A stretch of 23,626 nt of DNA from Nitrospirae bacterium CG1_02_44_142 (GTDB lineage: Bacteria; Nitrospirota; Thermodesulfovibrionia; Thermodesulfovibrionales; UBA1546). This document shows, piece by piece, positions 15,222-21,900 of this stretch. The DNA lies in NCBI GenBank assembly GCA_001871685.1, contig MNVK01000068.1, forward strand, positions 1 to 23,626, in the 5' to 3' direction. The notes under the pieces were generated by a model that had not been told where the DNA came from, searched no databases, and saw only the letters and a list, made by a program, of their open reading frames with translations. The translations under genes were made by a program, and so were the position numbers. Each line of letters opens with the position of its first letter. Within the stretch, counting starts at the first letter, position 1.

Positions 15222-15263
15222 CATTTAGCTGATAGCTGATAGCTGTCAGCTAATAGCTAAATG
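15222..15263. promoter_or_regulatory. 42-bp near-perfect inverted repeat in the HU leader
   Basis: Two 21-base halves meet at 15242/15243 and pair at 18 of 21 positions. The outer arms are CATTTAGCT and AGCTAAATG, and the interior is made of AGCTGAT-like heptamers. It lies between the candidate promoter and the ribosome binding site, so it would form a leader hairpin or a repeated operator. Confidence 0.65.
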
Positions 15264-15269
15264 CAGATA

Positions 15270-15298
15270 ACACTATCAAGAAGAATATATTTTGTCAA
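15270..15298 (-). promoter_or_regulatory. Candidate promoter of the HU gene
   Basis: On the minus strand TTGACA (plus 15298-15293) is a perfect -35. A 17-base spacer leads to TAGTGT (15275-15270), a weak -10. Transcription would start near 15263, at the edge of the inverted repeat. Confidence 0.5.
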
Positions 15299-15331
15299 GC
15301 TGAAAAATACAGTTCATTTTTCTTTTGATTT

Positions 15332-16303
15332 CTACATATCCATTATCTTCTTTCTCAGTATCAATATCTCAAAAGCCATGGAAGCCATTGACCCCAGTGT
15401 ATTGAGATAATTCACATTAGCGTCAAGAACCGCGTCGTTCCCGTTGTCCGCATAAAGTAGAGCCACCGCCCTTTCTCTTATGCTTATTGGAATTGTGAGG
15501 CTGTCCTGCGGTGTTCCAGACAGTATTTTTATAAGCTCTTCATTGCCGGGCAGCTTGAGCACAGGCCCCCTGTAATAAGCCTTCTTCACAAGAACATCGT
15601 TAAATATTGAGGCGCCTCCTGAAGACAATGCATTAATACTAATTCCTTCAACCGTTAACCCTTTCGCCTTCCACCCTGAAACACCATTGCCTTTCACTAT
15701 AAACAGCGCCGCCCTTTTTGCTGCCTTCTGCGCCTCACTTATTAGAATCCCTGCAATCTCTTCTTTCTCGGTCACATTTGCAAAGGCCTGTTTTATTTTT
15801 TTGAGCTCCTCCGAATCCGTAACAACAACCTGTTTTTCTTCCTCAATGCGGTCAAAAATGCTTATATATCTGAGGTCTCTTTTAATCCCGTAGTATTTCT
15901 CAAGCGCATAGAGAATCCTCAGTTCCGAGGCGGCATAAGGTATTACGTCATAGCCGCTGATAAACCTGAAATCATCCACCGCCTTCATATCCTTCGGGTC
16001 CAGCATTGCCATGTGAAGCCTGTTTTTATCTTTTTTAAACGGAATCGCCTTGTATTTCTCCGCCATCTCCTTGCTTATTGCAGAGATGGTCTCCTCATCT
16101 ATATTCGCCAGCTGCGAGGGGTCGGCAACAGGAATCTTGAGATAGCGGCTGAGGAATTTTGCGAATTCGTCTTCTTTAAGAATGCCGAGTTCAACAATAT
16201 TGGTCCCGAGCCTGCCTCCGAAAATAACCTGCCTTTCAAGCGCAAGCCTCAGATGCTCCTTTGTAATAAGGCCTTCTTTAACTAATACTTCGCCAAGTTT
16301 CAT
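15332..16303 (-). CDS. Stand-alone MshEN domain protein with C-terminal GAF-like domain
   Basis: 323 residues without any ATPase domain. Residues 1-130 resemble the N-terminal MshEN domain of PilB/GspE ATPases, known to bind c-di-GMP in MshE. The first motif is K2-L-G-E-V-L-V-K-E-G-L-I with L18, L22 and Q25. The second starts R31-L-G-T-N-I-V-E-L-G-I-L but ends with Y54 where Gln is usual. A helical linker at about 150-180 leads to a GAF-like domain at about 180-320 (ILISEAQKAAKRAALFIVKG, then TIPISIRERAVALLYADNG), which lacks recognisable ligand residues. It starts four bases after the pilR stop, so it belongs to the pil block. I infer a regulator or partner of the pilus motors that senses c-di-GMP. 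It is not a truncated pilB, since the C-terminal domain is intact and different. Confidence 0.75.
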   Translation of the reverse strand: MKLGEVLVKEGLITKEHLRLALERQVIFGGRLGTNIVELGILKEDEFAKFLSRYLKIPVADPSQLANIDEETISAISKEMAEKYKAIPFKKDKNRLHMAMLDPKDMKAVDDFRFISGYDVIPYAASELRILYALEKYYGIKRDLRYISIFDRIEEEKQVVVTDSEELKKIKQAFANVTEKEEIAGILISEAQKAAKRAALFIVKGNGVSGWKAKGLTVEGISINALSSGGASIFNDVLVKKAYYRGPVLKLPGNEELIKILSGTPQDSLTIPISIRERAVALLYADNGNDAVLDANVNYLNTLGSMASMAFEILILRKKIMDM

Positions 16304-16307
16304 CTGC

Positions 16308-17681
16308 TTATTTTATACCATATTTTGACAGCCTGTGCCTGAATGAACGGAAAGAAAGTTTTAGCAGCCTTGCCGCTTCTGTCTTATTTCCGCCTGTAAG
16401 CTTCAGCGCATTCAGGAGATATTTCTTTTCCATCCCTTTAATAATGCCGTCCATATCAATCCCTTCGTTAGTGAGCTCCGGCGTATAGTCAGCGCCTTCT
16501 GAAAACATCAGGATTTCATGAGGCACATCCTCAACAGTTATCTCGTCCTTATCTGTTAGAAGCGCTATTCTCTCTATGATATTTTCAAGTTCTCTTACAT
16601 TCCCTTTCCACGGATACTCCATGAAAAGCTTCATGGCCTGGGCAGACACCCTCCGCTCTGCGAATGAGAACTTTTTTAGAAAATGCTCCACCAGCATCGG
16701 AATGTCTTCCTTCCTCTCCCGCAAAGGGGGAATATGGAGGGGGACCACATTTAATCTGTAATATAAATCCTCTCTGAATCTGCCTGCCGAAACCTCTTCT
16801 TTAATGTCTTGATTTGTGGCGGATATTATTCTCACATCCACCTTTATATCAGTAGTGCCTCCGACTCTCCTGAACGTACTGCTCTCAAGCACCCTCAGCA
16901 GTTTTGCCTGAAGGTTAATTGACATCTCGCAGATTTCGTCAAGAAAAACACTCCCGCCGTCAGCTATCTCAAAAAGCCCCTGCTTGTTATAGGCGGCGTC
17001 TGTAAAGGCGCCTTTCATGTGTCCGAAGAGTTCACTCTCCAGAAGGCCTTCAGGAAATGCAGCGCAGTTTATATCAACAAACTTCTTCCCTTTTCTCGGG
17101 CTGAGGTTATGAACAGCCGTCGCAACCAATTCCTTGCCGGTGCCGCTTTCACCCGTTATTATGACATTGGAATTGCTCTGGGCAATCCTCGGGATAATGC
17201 CAAGCAGTTCCTGCATCTGAGGGTTCTTCCAGAAAATATTGCCGAATTCGTATGTCGTCTTTATCTTGTCGCGGAGTATAGAAACCTCTGCGCTGAGCTT
17301 ACGCCTTTCAAGCGCCTTTTTGACTACGAGCCGTATCTCATCTATCTTAAACGGCTTGTGTATATAATCATAAGCGCCAAGCTGCATGGCCTCTATTGCA
17401 GACTCTGTTGTTCCGAATGCAGTTATCATAATTACCAGTGTGTCGGGAGAGGTCTCACGCACTTTTTTGAGTATCTCAAAGCCGTTGACCTTCGGCATCT
17501 TGATGTCTGTGATTACCATGTCAAAGATGTCCTTGTTAAGAAGACTTATGCCCTCAATGCCGCCTGCGGCAAGAGCAACAGCGTAACCCTCCCCCTCAAG
17601 GAGGATTGCGAGCACCTCCCGCATGCTTTTTTCATCTTCTACAATTAGAATTTTACCTTTACTAAGATTTTCCATTGTCAT
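16308..17681 (-). CDS. pilR: Sigma54-dependent response regulator, PilR-like
   Basis: NtrC-family transcription activator of 457 residues. The receiver domain (about 8-122) carries phospho-acceptor D59 in VITDIKMP and K109 in IHKPF. The AAA+ domain (about 150-385) has Walker A GESGTGKE (177-184), Walker B with D248 and E249 (GGSVFLDEI), and the arginine-finger segment RFREDLYYRLNV. The Fis-type helix-turn-helix is at 430-456 (GNKTEAARLLKLSFRSFRHR). The sigma54-contacting loop reads GAFTDA (224-229) in place of the common GAFTGA. The start overlaps pilS by four bases (ATGA); a second in-frame ATG two codons later is possible. Genetic coupling to the kinase and pilus genes supports the PilR name. 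Target promoters, typically that of pilA, are not in the window. Confidence 0.93.
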   Translation of the reverse strand: MTMENLSKGKILIVEDEKSMREVLAILLEGEGYAVALAAGGIEGISLLNKDIFDMVITDIKMPKVNGFEILKKVRETSPDTLVIMITAFGTTESAIEAMQLGAYDYIHKPFKIDEIRLVVKKALERRKLSAEVSILRDKIKTTYEFGNIFWKNPQMQELLGIIPRIAQSNSNVIITGESGTGKELVATAVHNLSPRKGKKFVDINCAAFPEGLLESELFGHMKGAFTDAAYNKQGLFEIADGGSVFLDEICEMSINLQAKLLRVLESSTFRRVGGTTDIKVDVRIISATNQDIKEEVSAGRFREDLYYRLNVVPLHIPPLRERKEDIPMLVEHFLKKFSFAERRVSAQAMKLFMEYPWKGNVRELENIIERIALLTDKDEITVEDVPHEILMFSEGADYTPELTNEGIDMDGIIKGMEKKYLLNALKLTGGNKTEAARLLKLSFRSFRHRLSKYGIK

Positions 17682-19297
17682 AGACTCGCAGAGCTGTCGG
17701 GTATTATAACTTTAAAGGCCGCGCCCTCGCCTAAATTACTGATAACATTTATCTTTCCTTTATGCTCTTCAATAATTCTGTATGCAATAGCCAGTCCGAG
17801 CCCGGTGCCCTCATCTTTCGTAGTAAAAAAAGGATAAAATATTTTTTCAAGATTTTTCTGAGAGATACCGATACCGGTATCTTTAAAAACAACCTCAAAA
17901 GAACGGCTCGACCGCTTTGTGCTGACAGAAAGTTCTCCTCCGTCAGGCATGGCCTCTAAGGCATTCATCCCCAGATTCAAAAAGACCTGCTGCATTTTCT
18001 GACGGTCGGCATTAACAAAAAGCGGCCCGGCGAAATCCTTTGTGATAGAAATATCCTTCCTTGCGGATGCTGTATTTTTTAGCAATTCAAGCGTGTCATC
18101 AAGCACAAGATTGAGGTCCAAAGCGGTGAACTCGGCAGCCCTCGGCGTTGAATACATAAGAAAATCCGTGATTATCCCGTTCAGCCTATCCATCTCTTTC
18201 AAGGCTATTTCTGTCAGCCTTTCTTTTTGCTCCTTTGCCGCCCGGTCCTCTCTAAGCATTTCTATCGCCCCTTTAAGAGAGGCTAACGGATTCCTTATCT
18301 CATGCGCTATATTCGCAGATAGTTCTCCGATAGCAGCCCATTTTTCCTTATGCTTTATATCCATCTCCATCTTCTTAAGCCTGGTGATATCCTGAAATAT
18401 CCCGATAAAACCTATTTTCACCCCGGTAACATCCACCCGCGGCGAGATGGTCAGGTTAATAATCCTGCCATCTCCTGTCTGCTGACCGATTACACCCTCT
18501 ATTCTCTCTAATCCCCCCTCGCCCCCTTTTGGTAAAGGGGGGATGGGGGGATTAATAAAAGGAAATATCGCAGTTATCTTCAGGTTAGACGCTTTTTCCC
18601 GAGTAATTCCGGTTATGTCCTCGGCAGCCTTGTTAAAAATTAAAATGCGGCCGTCAATGCCAGTTGTAAATATCCCGCTCGGAATGTTCTCAATAAGCTC
18701 CCTGTTGAAAAGCGAAAGCTCCTTCAGGTCAGAATCGGTCTGTTCCAGGTCTCTCGTTGTCTTCTCAAGCCTTGAAGAGAGATAACCGCTCAGGAATGCC
18801 ATCATATAAAAAGCAGCTATATGCACAAAAATATTGTAAAGAAAATCTTTTTCATTAAGCGCAGGGTCGTACTTTATCGGGAGGAGTTTATAATACTGAA
18901 GGTCTATCATGACTCCATAGAGAATACTGCTGAATGTTGCAATAACATAACCAGCCTTCCTGTTAAGGACTGCGTTTGCCGACATCACTGTAAGAAGCAT
19001 AATAAATGAAAACCAGCTTTCAATCCCGCCTGTAAGATATATAAGGACATTTATAGCCGCAACATCCATAAAAATCTGGAAGTATGCAAAGGTAAAGTAT
19101 GCCTTTATCCTGTCCAGAAGAAAGGCATAGATTATTGTCAGGAAATAGAGCGCTACTATAAGGTTTGAAGTGGCGCGGGGATAAGGGAAACTCCTGTATC
19201 CAACCTGAAGCAGGAAAAACGAACCCAGAAGGAGTGTGATAAAAACAACCCTTATGGAAATAAGGGCTTTTACCTTTTTTAGCAGGATATCATTCAT
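17678..19297 (-). CDS. pilS: Membrane sensor histidine kinase, PilS-like, with in-frame repeat insertion
   Basis: 539 residues. The first 175 hold about six hydrophobic membrane segments (for example VVFITLLLGSFFLL and NLIVALYFLTIIYAFLL). A PAS domain follows at about 200-310 (ENIPSGIFTTGIDGRILIFN). Then come the HisKA domain with H332 in ANIAHEIRNPLASLKG, and the HATPase domain with N445 (GMNALEAM), DTGIGI (473-478), the FYPFFTTK segment and GTGLGL (497-502). This is the arrangement of PilS kinases. Residues about 249-268 (NPPIPPLPKGGEGG) come from a palindromic element that splits the PAS domain between FPFI and the GVIGQQTGDGR strand. All catalytic boxes are intact, so activity is expected. 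The effect on sensing is unknown. It is coupled to pilR by a four-base overlap. Confidence 0.93.
   Translation of the reverse strand: MNDILLKKVKALISIRVVFITLLLGSFFLLQVGYRSFPYPRATSNLIVALYFLTIIYAFLLDRIKAYFTFAYFQIFMDVAAINVLIYLTGGIESWFSFIMLLTVMSANAVLNRKAGYVIATFSSILYGVMIDLQYYKLLPIKYDPALNEKDFLYNIFVHIAAFYMMAFLSGYLSSRLEKTTRDLEQTDSDLKELSLFNRELIENIPSGIFTTGIDGRILIFNKAAEDITGITREKASNLKITAIFPFINPPIPPLPKGGEGGLERIEGVIGQQTGDGRIINLTISPRVDVTGVKIGFIGIFQDITRLKKMEMDIKHKEKWAAIGELSANIAHEIRNPLASLKGAIEMLREDRAAKEQKERLTEIALKEMDRLNGIITDFLMYSTPRAAEFTALDLNLVLDDTLELLKNTASARKDISITKDFAGPLFVNADRQKMQQVFLNLGMNALEAMPDGGELSVSTKRSSRSFEVVFKDTGIGISQKNLEKIFYPFFTTKDEGTGLGLAIAYRIIEEHKGKINVISNLGEGAAFKVIIPDSSASL
18509..18554. repeat. C-run/G-run palindromic element, copy 6 (inside pilS)
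   Basis: Outer arms TAATCCCCCC (18509-18518) and GGGGGGATTA (18545-18554) are perfect over 10 bp, with inner arms CCCCCTTT (18522-18529) and AAAGGGGG (18534-18541). The gene is read from the minus strand, yet the peptide register matches the plus-strand copies. Confidence 0.92.
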
Positions 19298-19304
19298 TCC
19301 ACAA

Positions 19305-19443
19305 AGTTAGAAGTTATAATTAGAAGTTAAGAGTGTAAAGTTTTAAAATACCCCCCTTTAATTCCCCCCTTATCAAGGGGGGATGTAGGGGGGTGTTAAT
19401 TTTCAATTTTCAACTCCTAACTTTTAACTTATAACTATTAACT
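19305..19443. mobile_element. Composite repeat in the pilC-pilS gap with C-run/G-run element copy 7
   Basis: AGTTAGAAGTTATAA (19305-19319) pairs at 13 of 15 positions with TTATAACTATTAACT (19429-19443), and more AAGTTA/TAACTT units lie inside. At the centre (about 19348-19401) is an element nearly identical to those at 7299 and 21822, with arms ACCCCCC (19350-19356) and GGGGGGT (19388-19394). The whole pilC-pilS gap of 151 bases is repeat, and no other feature is visible in it. Confidence 0.8.
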
Positions 19444-19448
19444 ATTAA

Positions 19449-20666
19449 TTATTTTATCAGCGTAATGAGTTTAAATATCGGCAGATACATTGCAATTACT
19501 ATAAAACCTACCGAGCCTCCGAGGAATACCATCAGCATGGGCTCCATCATGGACGTCAGGGCGTTGACTGCCGCATCAACTTCATCATCATAAAAATCAG
19601 CAATCTTGTTGAGCATTGAATCCAGAGCGCCTGTTGTTTCACCTACGGATATCATGTGGGTAACCATTGGAGGGAACACCTTGGCTTTGGTCAATGGGTC
19701 AGCGAGGGTCTTGCCTCCGGTAACCTGCTTTCTCACCTCCATAATTGCGTATTCAATCACCTTATTGCCTGAGGTCTTCGCTGTTATCTCAAGCCCGTCC
19801 AGTATAGGCACACCGCTGCTGACAAGCGTCCCGAGGGTCCGCGTAAACTTTGCCACGGCAACTTTATTCAGAAGAACCCCGAATATCGGCAGTTTCAATA
19901 GGAGTTTGTCTGTTATATGCGTGCCCTTCTCCGTGCGCCTGAACTGTTTTAGCGCAACAACAATACCAACTATTGCGGCTCCCGTCAGAAGGCCGCCTAT
20001 TCCCGCCAGAAAATGACTCAGGCCGACAATCATCAACGTGGGAAGCGGAAGGGTCCCGCCGAGCTGCGCAAACATCTTAGAAAATGTCGGGACCACAAAT
20101 ATCATTATGATTGCAATTACCAAAACAGCAACAGTTGTAACAACTATCGGATACACCATTGCGCCCTTAACCTTCTTCTTTAATTTCATTGCCTTTTCTA
20201 TGTACGCCGCAAGCCTGTTGAGAATAGTATCCAGGATACCGCCGGCCTCGCCTGCCGCCACCATATTCGCATACAGCTCTGAAAAGACCTTCGGGTGTTT
20301 TTTCAAAGCATCCGCATAAGTAGAACCGGCCTCAACATTCTCCTTAATCTCTCCCAGCACTCTGGCGAGTGTCTTGTTCTCAACCTGCGTTGAAAGAATA
20401 TCAAGCGCCTGCACCAGCGGAAGCCCGGCGTCTATCATCGTAGAGAACTGTCTGGTAAATATAACTATGTCCTTGTCGCCTACTTTACCACCGCCAAAGC
20501 CGCCGAATAATTTTTTCCCGGCCTTCTTTTCAGTAATTAAAGTGGGAGTTATATTTTTTTTCCTGAGCTGCGCTGCAACCTCTTCTTTTGTAGCCGCAGT
20601 AATCTCGCCTGATTCTATAACGCCTCTTGTAGTCTTGCCTGACCACTGAAATACTATTGCCGCCAT
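19449..20666 (-). CDS. pilC: Type IV pilus inner-membrane platform protein PilC
   Basis: GspF-family platform that couples the PilB and PilT motors to pilin assembly. The 405 residues contain two T2SSF repeats. The first (about 70-190) has FTRQFSTMIDAGLPLVQAL and ENVEAGSTYADAL. The second (about 270-395) has FTRTLGTLVSSGVPILDGL and GKTLADPL. Hydrophobic membrane segments follow the first repeat (VYPIVVTTVAVLVIAIIMIF), lie between the repeats and close the protein (VFLGGSVGFIVIAMYLPIF). The M-I-S-V-G-E-x-T-G motif is present near residue 340. AAGGAGGT stands eight bases before the ATG, the strongest ribosome binding site in this block. The gene follows pilT closely. Confidence 0.96.
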   Translation of the reverse strand: MAAIVFQWSGKTTRGVIESGEITAATKEEVAAQLRKKNITPTLITEKKAGKKLFGGFGGGKVGDKDIVIFTRQFSTMIDAGLPLVQALDILSTQVENKTLARVLGEIKENVEAGSTYADALKKHPKVFSELYANMVAAGEAGGILDTILNRLAAYIEKAMKLKKKVKGAMVYPIVVTTVAVLVIAIIMIFVVPTFSKMFAQLGGTLPLPTLMIVGLSHFLAGIGGLLTGAAIVGIVVALKQFRRTEKGTHITDKLLLKLPIFGVLLNKVAVAKFTRTLGTLVSSGVPILDGLEITAKTSGNKVIEYAIMEVRKQVTGGKTLADPLTKAKVFPPMVTHMISVGETTGALDSMLNKIADFYDDEVDAAVNALTSMMEPMLMVFLGGSVGFIVIAMYLPIFKLITLIK

Positions 20667-20681
20667 TTATTTTTACCTCCT

Positions 20682-20696
20682 TCCGCCTTAGGCGGA
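20682..20696. repeat. 15-bp palindrome spanning the pilT stop, beside the pilC ribosome binding site
   Basis: TCCGCCTTAGGCGGA has perfect 6-bp arms around TTA, which on the minus strand is the pilT stop TAA. In the mRNA the stem abuts the AAGGAGG of pilC. The arms equal those of the palindrome at 13543-13557. Confidence 0.6.
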
Positions 20697-21782
20697 CCTT
20701 CCTTTTGCTGCAGTTCCCGATATCCTTTGAATCATTGTAAGCAGCTCCTCAGGAACAGACGAACGCCCTATCGCATCCTCATAGGATAGAAGTCCTCTCG
20801 TGTATAGGTCAAATAAAGACTGATTCATCGTCTGCATTCCGAACCTGGCCTGCCCGGTCTGCATCATGGAATATATCTGGTGCACCTTGTCTTCTCTTAT
20901 CAGGTTTCTTATAGCAGGGGTCGGCACCAGCAGCTCAACTGCAAGAACCCTGCCCTGTCCGGATTTTCTGGCTATAAGCTGCTGAGCCAGTATCCCTTCC
21001 AGGACAAAAGACAACTGAGTCCTTATCTGCCCCTGCTGATGAGACGGGAATACATCTATTATACGGTTTATTGTCTGAACGGCGGAGTTCGTGTGCAGGG
21101 TTGCAAGAGTCAGACGTCCTGTCTCCGACACGGTAAGCGCTGCTTCTATTGTTTCCAGGTCGCGCATCTCGCCTATAAGCACGACGTCAGGGTCCTGTCT
21201 GAGAACATACTTCAAGGCAGACTTAAAAGATGCCGTATCGGAATTTACCTCTCTCTGGTTTATCAGAGATTTTTTATGGTTATGAATATATTCTATAGGG
21301 TCTTCTACTGTTATTATATGGTCCGGCCTCTCCGAATTTATTCTGTCAATCATGGTGGCAAGGGTCGTTGACTTACCGCTTCCCGTCGGTCCGGTAACAA
21401 GTATCAGTCCGCGCGGCTTCTTGACCATATCGTTGACAATTTCAGGCAGTCCCAATTCCTGAAAGGTCTTTATCTGGAATGGAATAGTCCTGAATGCGGC
21501 AGCGACCGCGCCCCTCTGCATAAAGACATTTCCTCTGAATCTGCTCAACCCCTTCACACCGAATGACAGGTCCAGCTCATTGTTTTCTTCAAATTTATGC
21601 TTCTGGGCGTCTGTAAGAACGCTGTAACAGAGCGCCTTTGTCTCAGCAGGGGCCAATGACGGATGGTCCAGCGGGATGAGTCTTCCGTCGATCCTTATAC
21701 GAGGCGGGCTTCCTGTTGTTATGTGAAGATCCGACGCCCCTTTTTCTATCATTACCTTAAGCAAGTCATACAGTGTTGCCAT
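20688..21782 (-). CDS. pilT: Type IV pilus retraction ATPase PilT
   Basis: Hexameric cytoplasmic ATPase that depolymerises pili for twitching. The 364 residues show the PilT N-domain (KGASDLHITTGSPPRIRIDG), Walker A GPTGSGKST (131-139), the Asp box ITVEDPIEYIH with E160 and D161, the Walker B region DVVLIGEMRDLETI with E205, the His box ATLHTNS with H230, and the PilT-specific AIRNLIRE (290-297), which separates it from PilB. Length is normal for the family. GGAGGA precedes the ATG. It lies between pilB and pilC, as in Geobacter- and Myxococcus-like loci. Retraction activity is expected since all motifs are intact. Confidence 0.97.
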   Translation of the reverse strand: MATLYDLLKVMIEKGASDLHITTGSPPRIRIDGRLIPLDHPSLAPAETKALCYSVLTDAQKHKFEENNELDLSFGVKGLSRFRGNVFMQRGAVAAAFRTIPFQIKTFQELGLPEIVNDMVKKPRGLILVTGPTGSGKSTTLATMIDRINSERPDHIITVEDPIEYIHNHKKSLINQREVNSDTASFKSALKYVLRQDPDVVLIGEMRDLETIEAALTVSETGRLTLATLHTNSAVQTINRIIDVFPSHQQGQIRTQLSFVLEGILAQQLIARKSGQGRVLAVELLVPTPAIRNLIREDKVHQIYSMMQTGQARFGMQTMNQSLFDLYTRGLLSYEDAIGRSSVPEELLTMIQRISGTAAKGRSA

Positions 21783-21806
21783 CTATTCCTCCGCTCACTC
21801 TGTGAG

Positions 21807-21896
21807 AATTCAAAATTCAAAATACCCCCCTTTAATTCCCCCCTTATCAAGGGGGGATGTAGGGGGGTGTTAATCTTGAATCTTGAATTTTAAATT
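21807..21896. repeat. C-run/G-run palindromic element, copy 8 (pilB-pilT gap)
   Basis: The core at about 21822-21873 has outer arms ACCCCCC (21824-21830) and GGGGGGT (21862-21868) and an inner CCCCCCTT/AAGGGGGG stem. AT-rich arms flank it: GAATTCAAAATTCAAAAT on the left and ATCTTGAATCTTGAATTTT on the right, which are roughly complementary. The core is nearly identical to copies 4 and 7. Confidence 0.9.
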
Positions 21897-21900
21897 TTCT

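Noticed and set aside
15332..16303. Truncated pilB/gspE pseudogene
   Set aside because: The C-terminal half is an intact, different domain and the gene fits tightly behind pilR, so it is treated as a real gene.
1522..21873. CRISPR array from recurrent repeats
   Set aside because: The repeats are kilobases apart, often inside genes, with no regular spacers and no cas genes.
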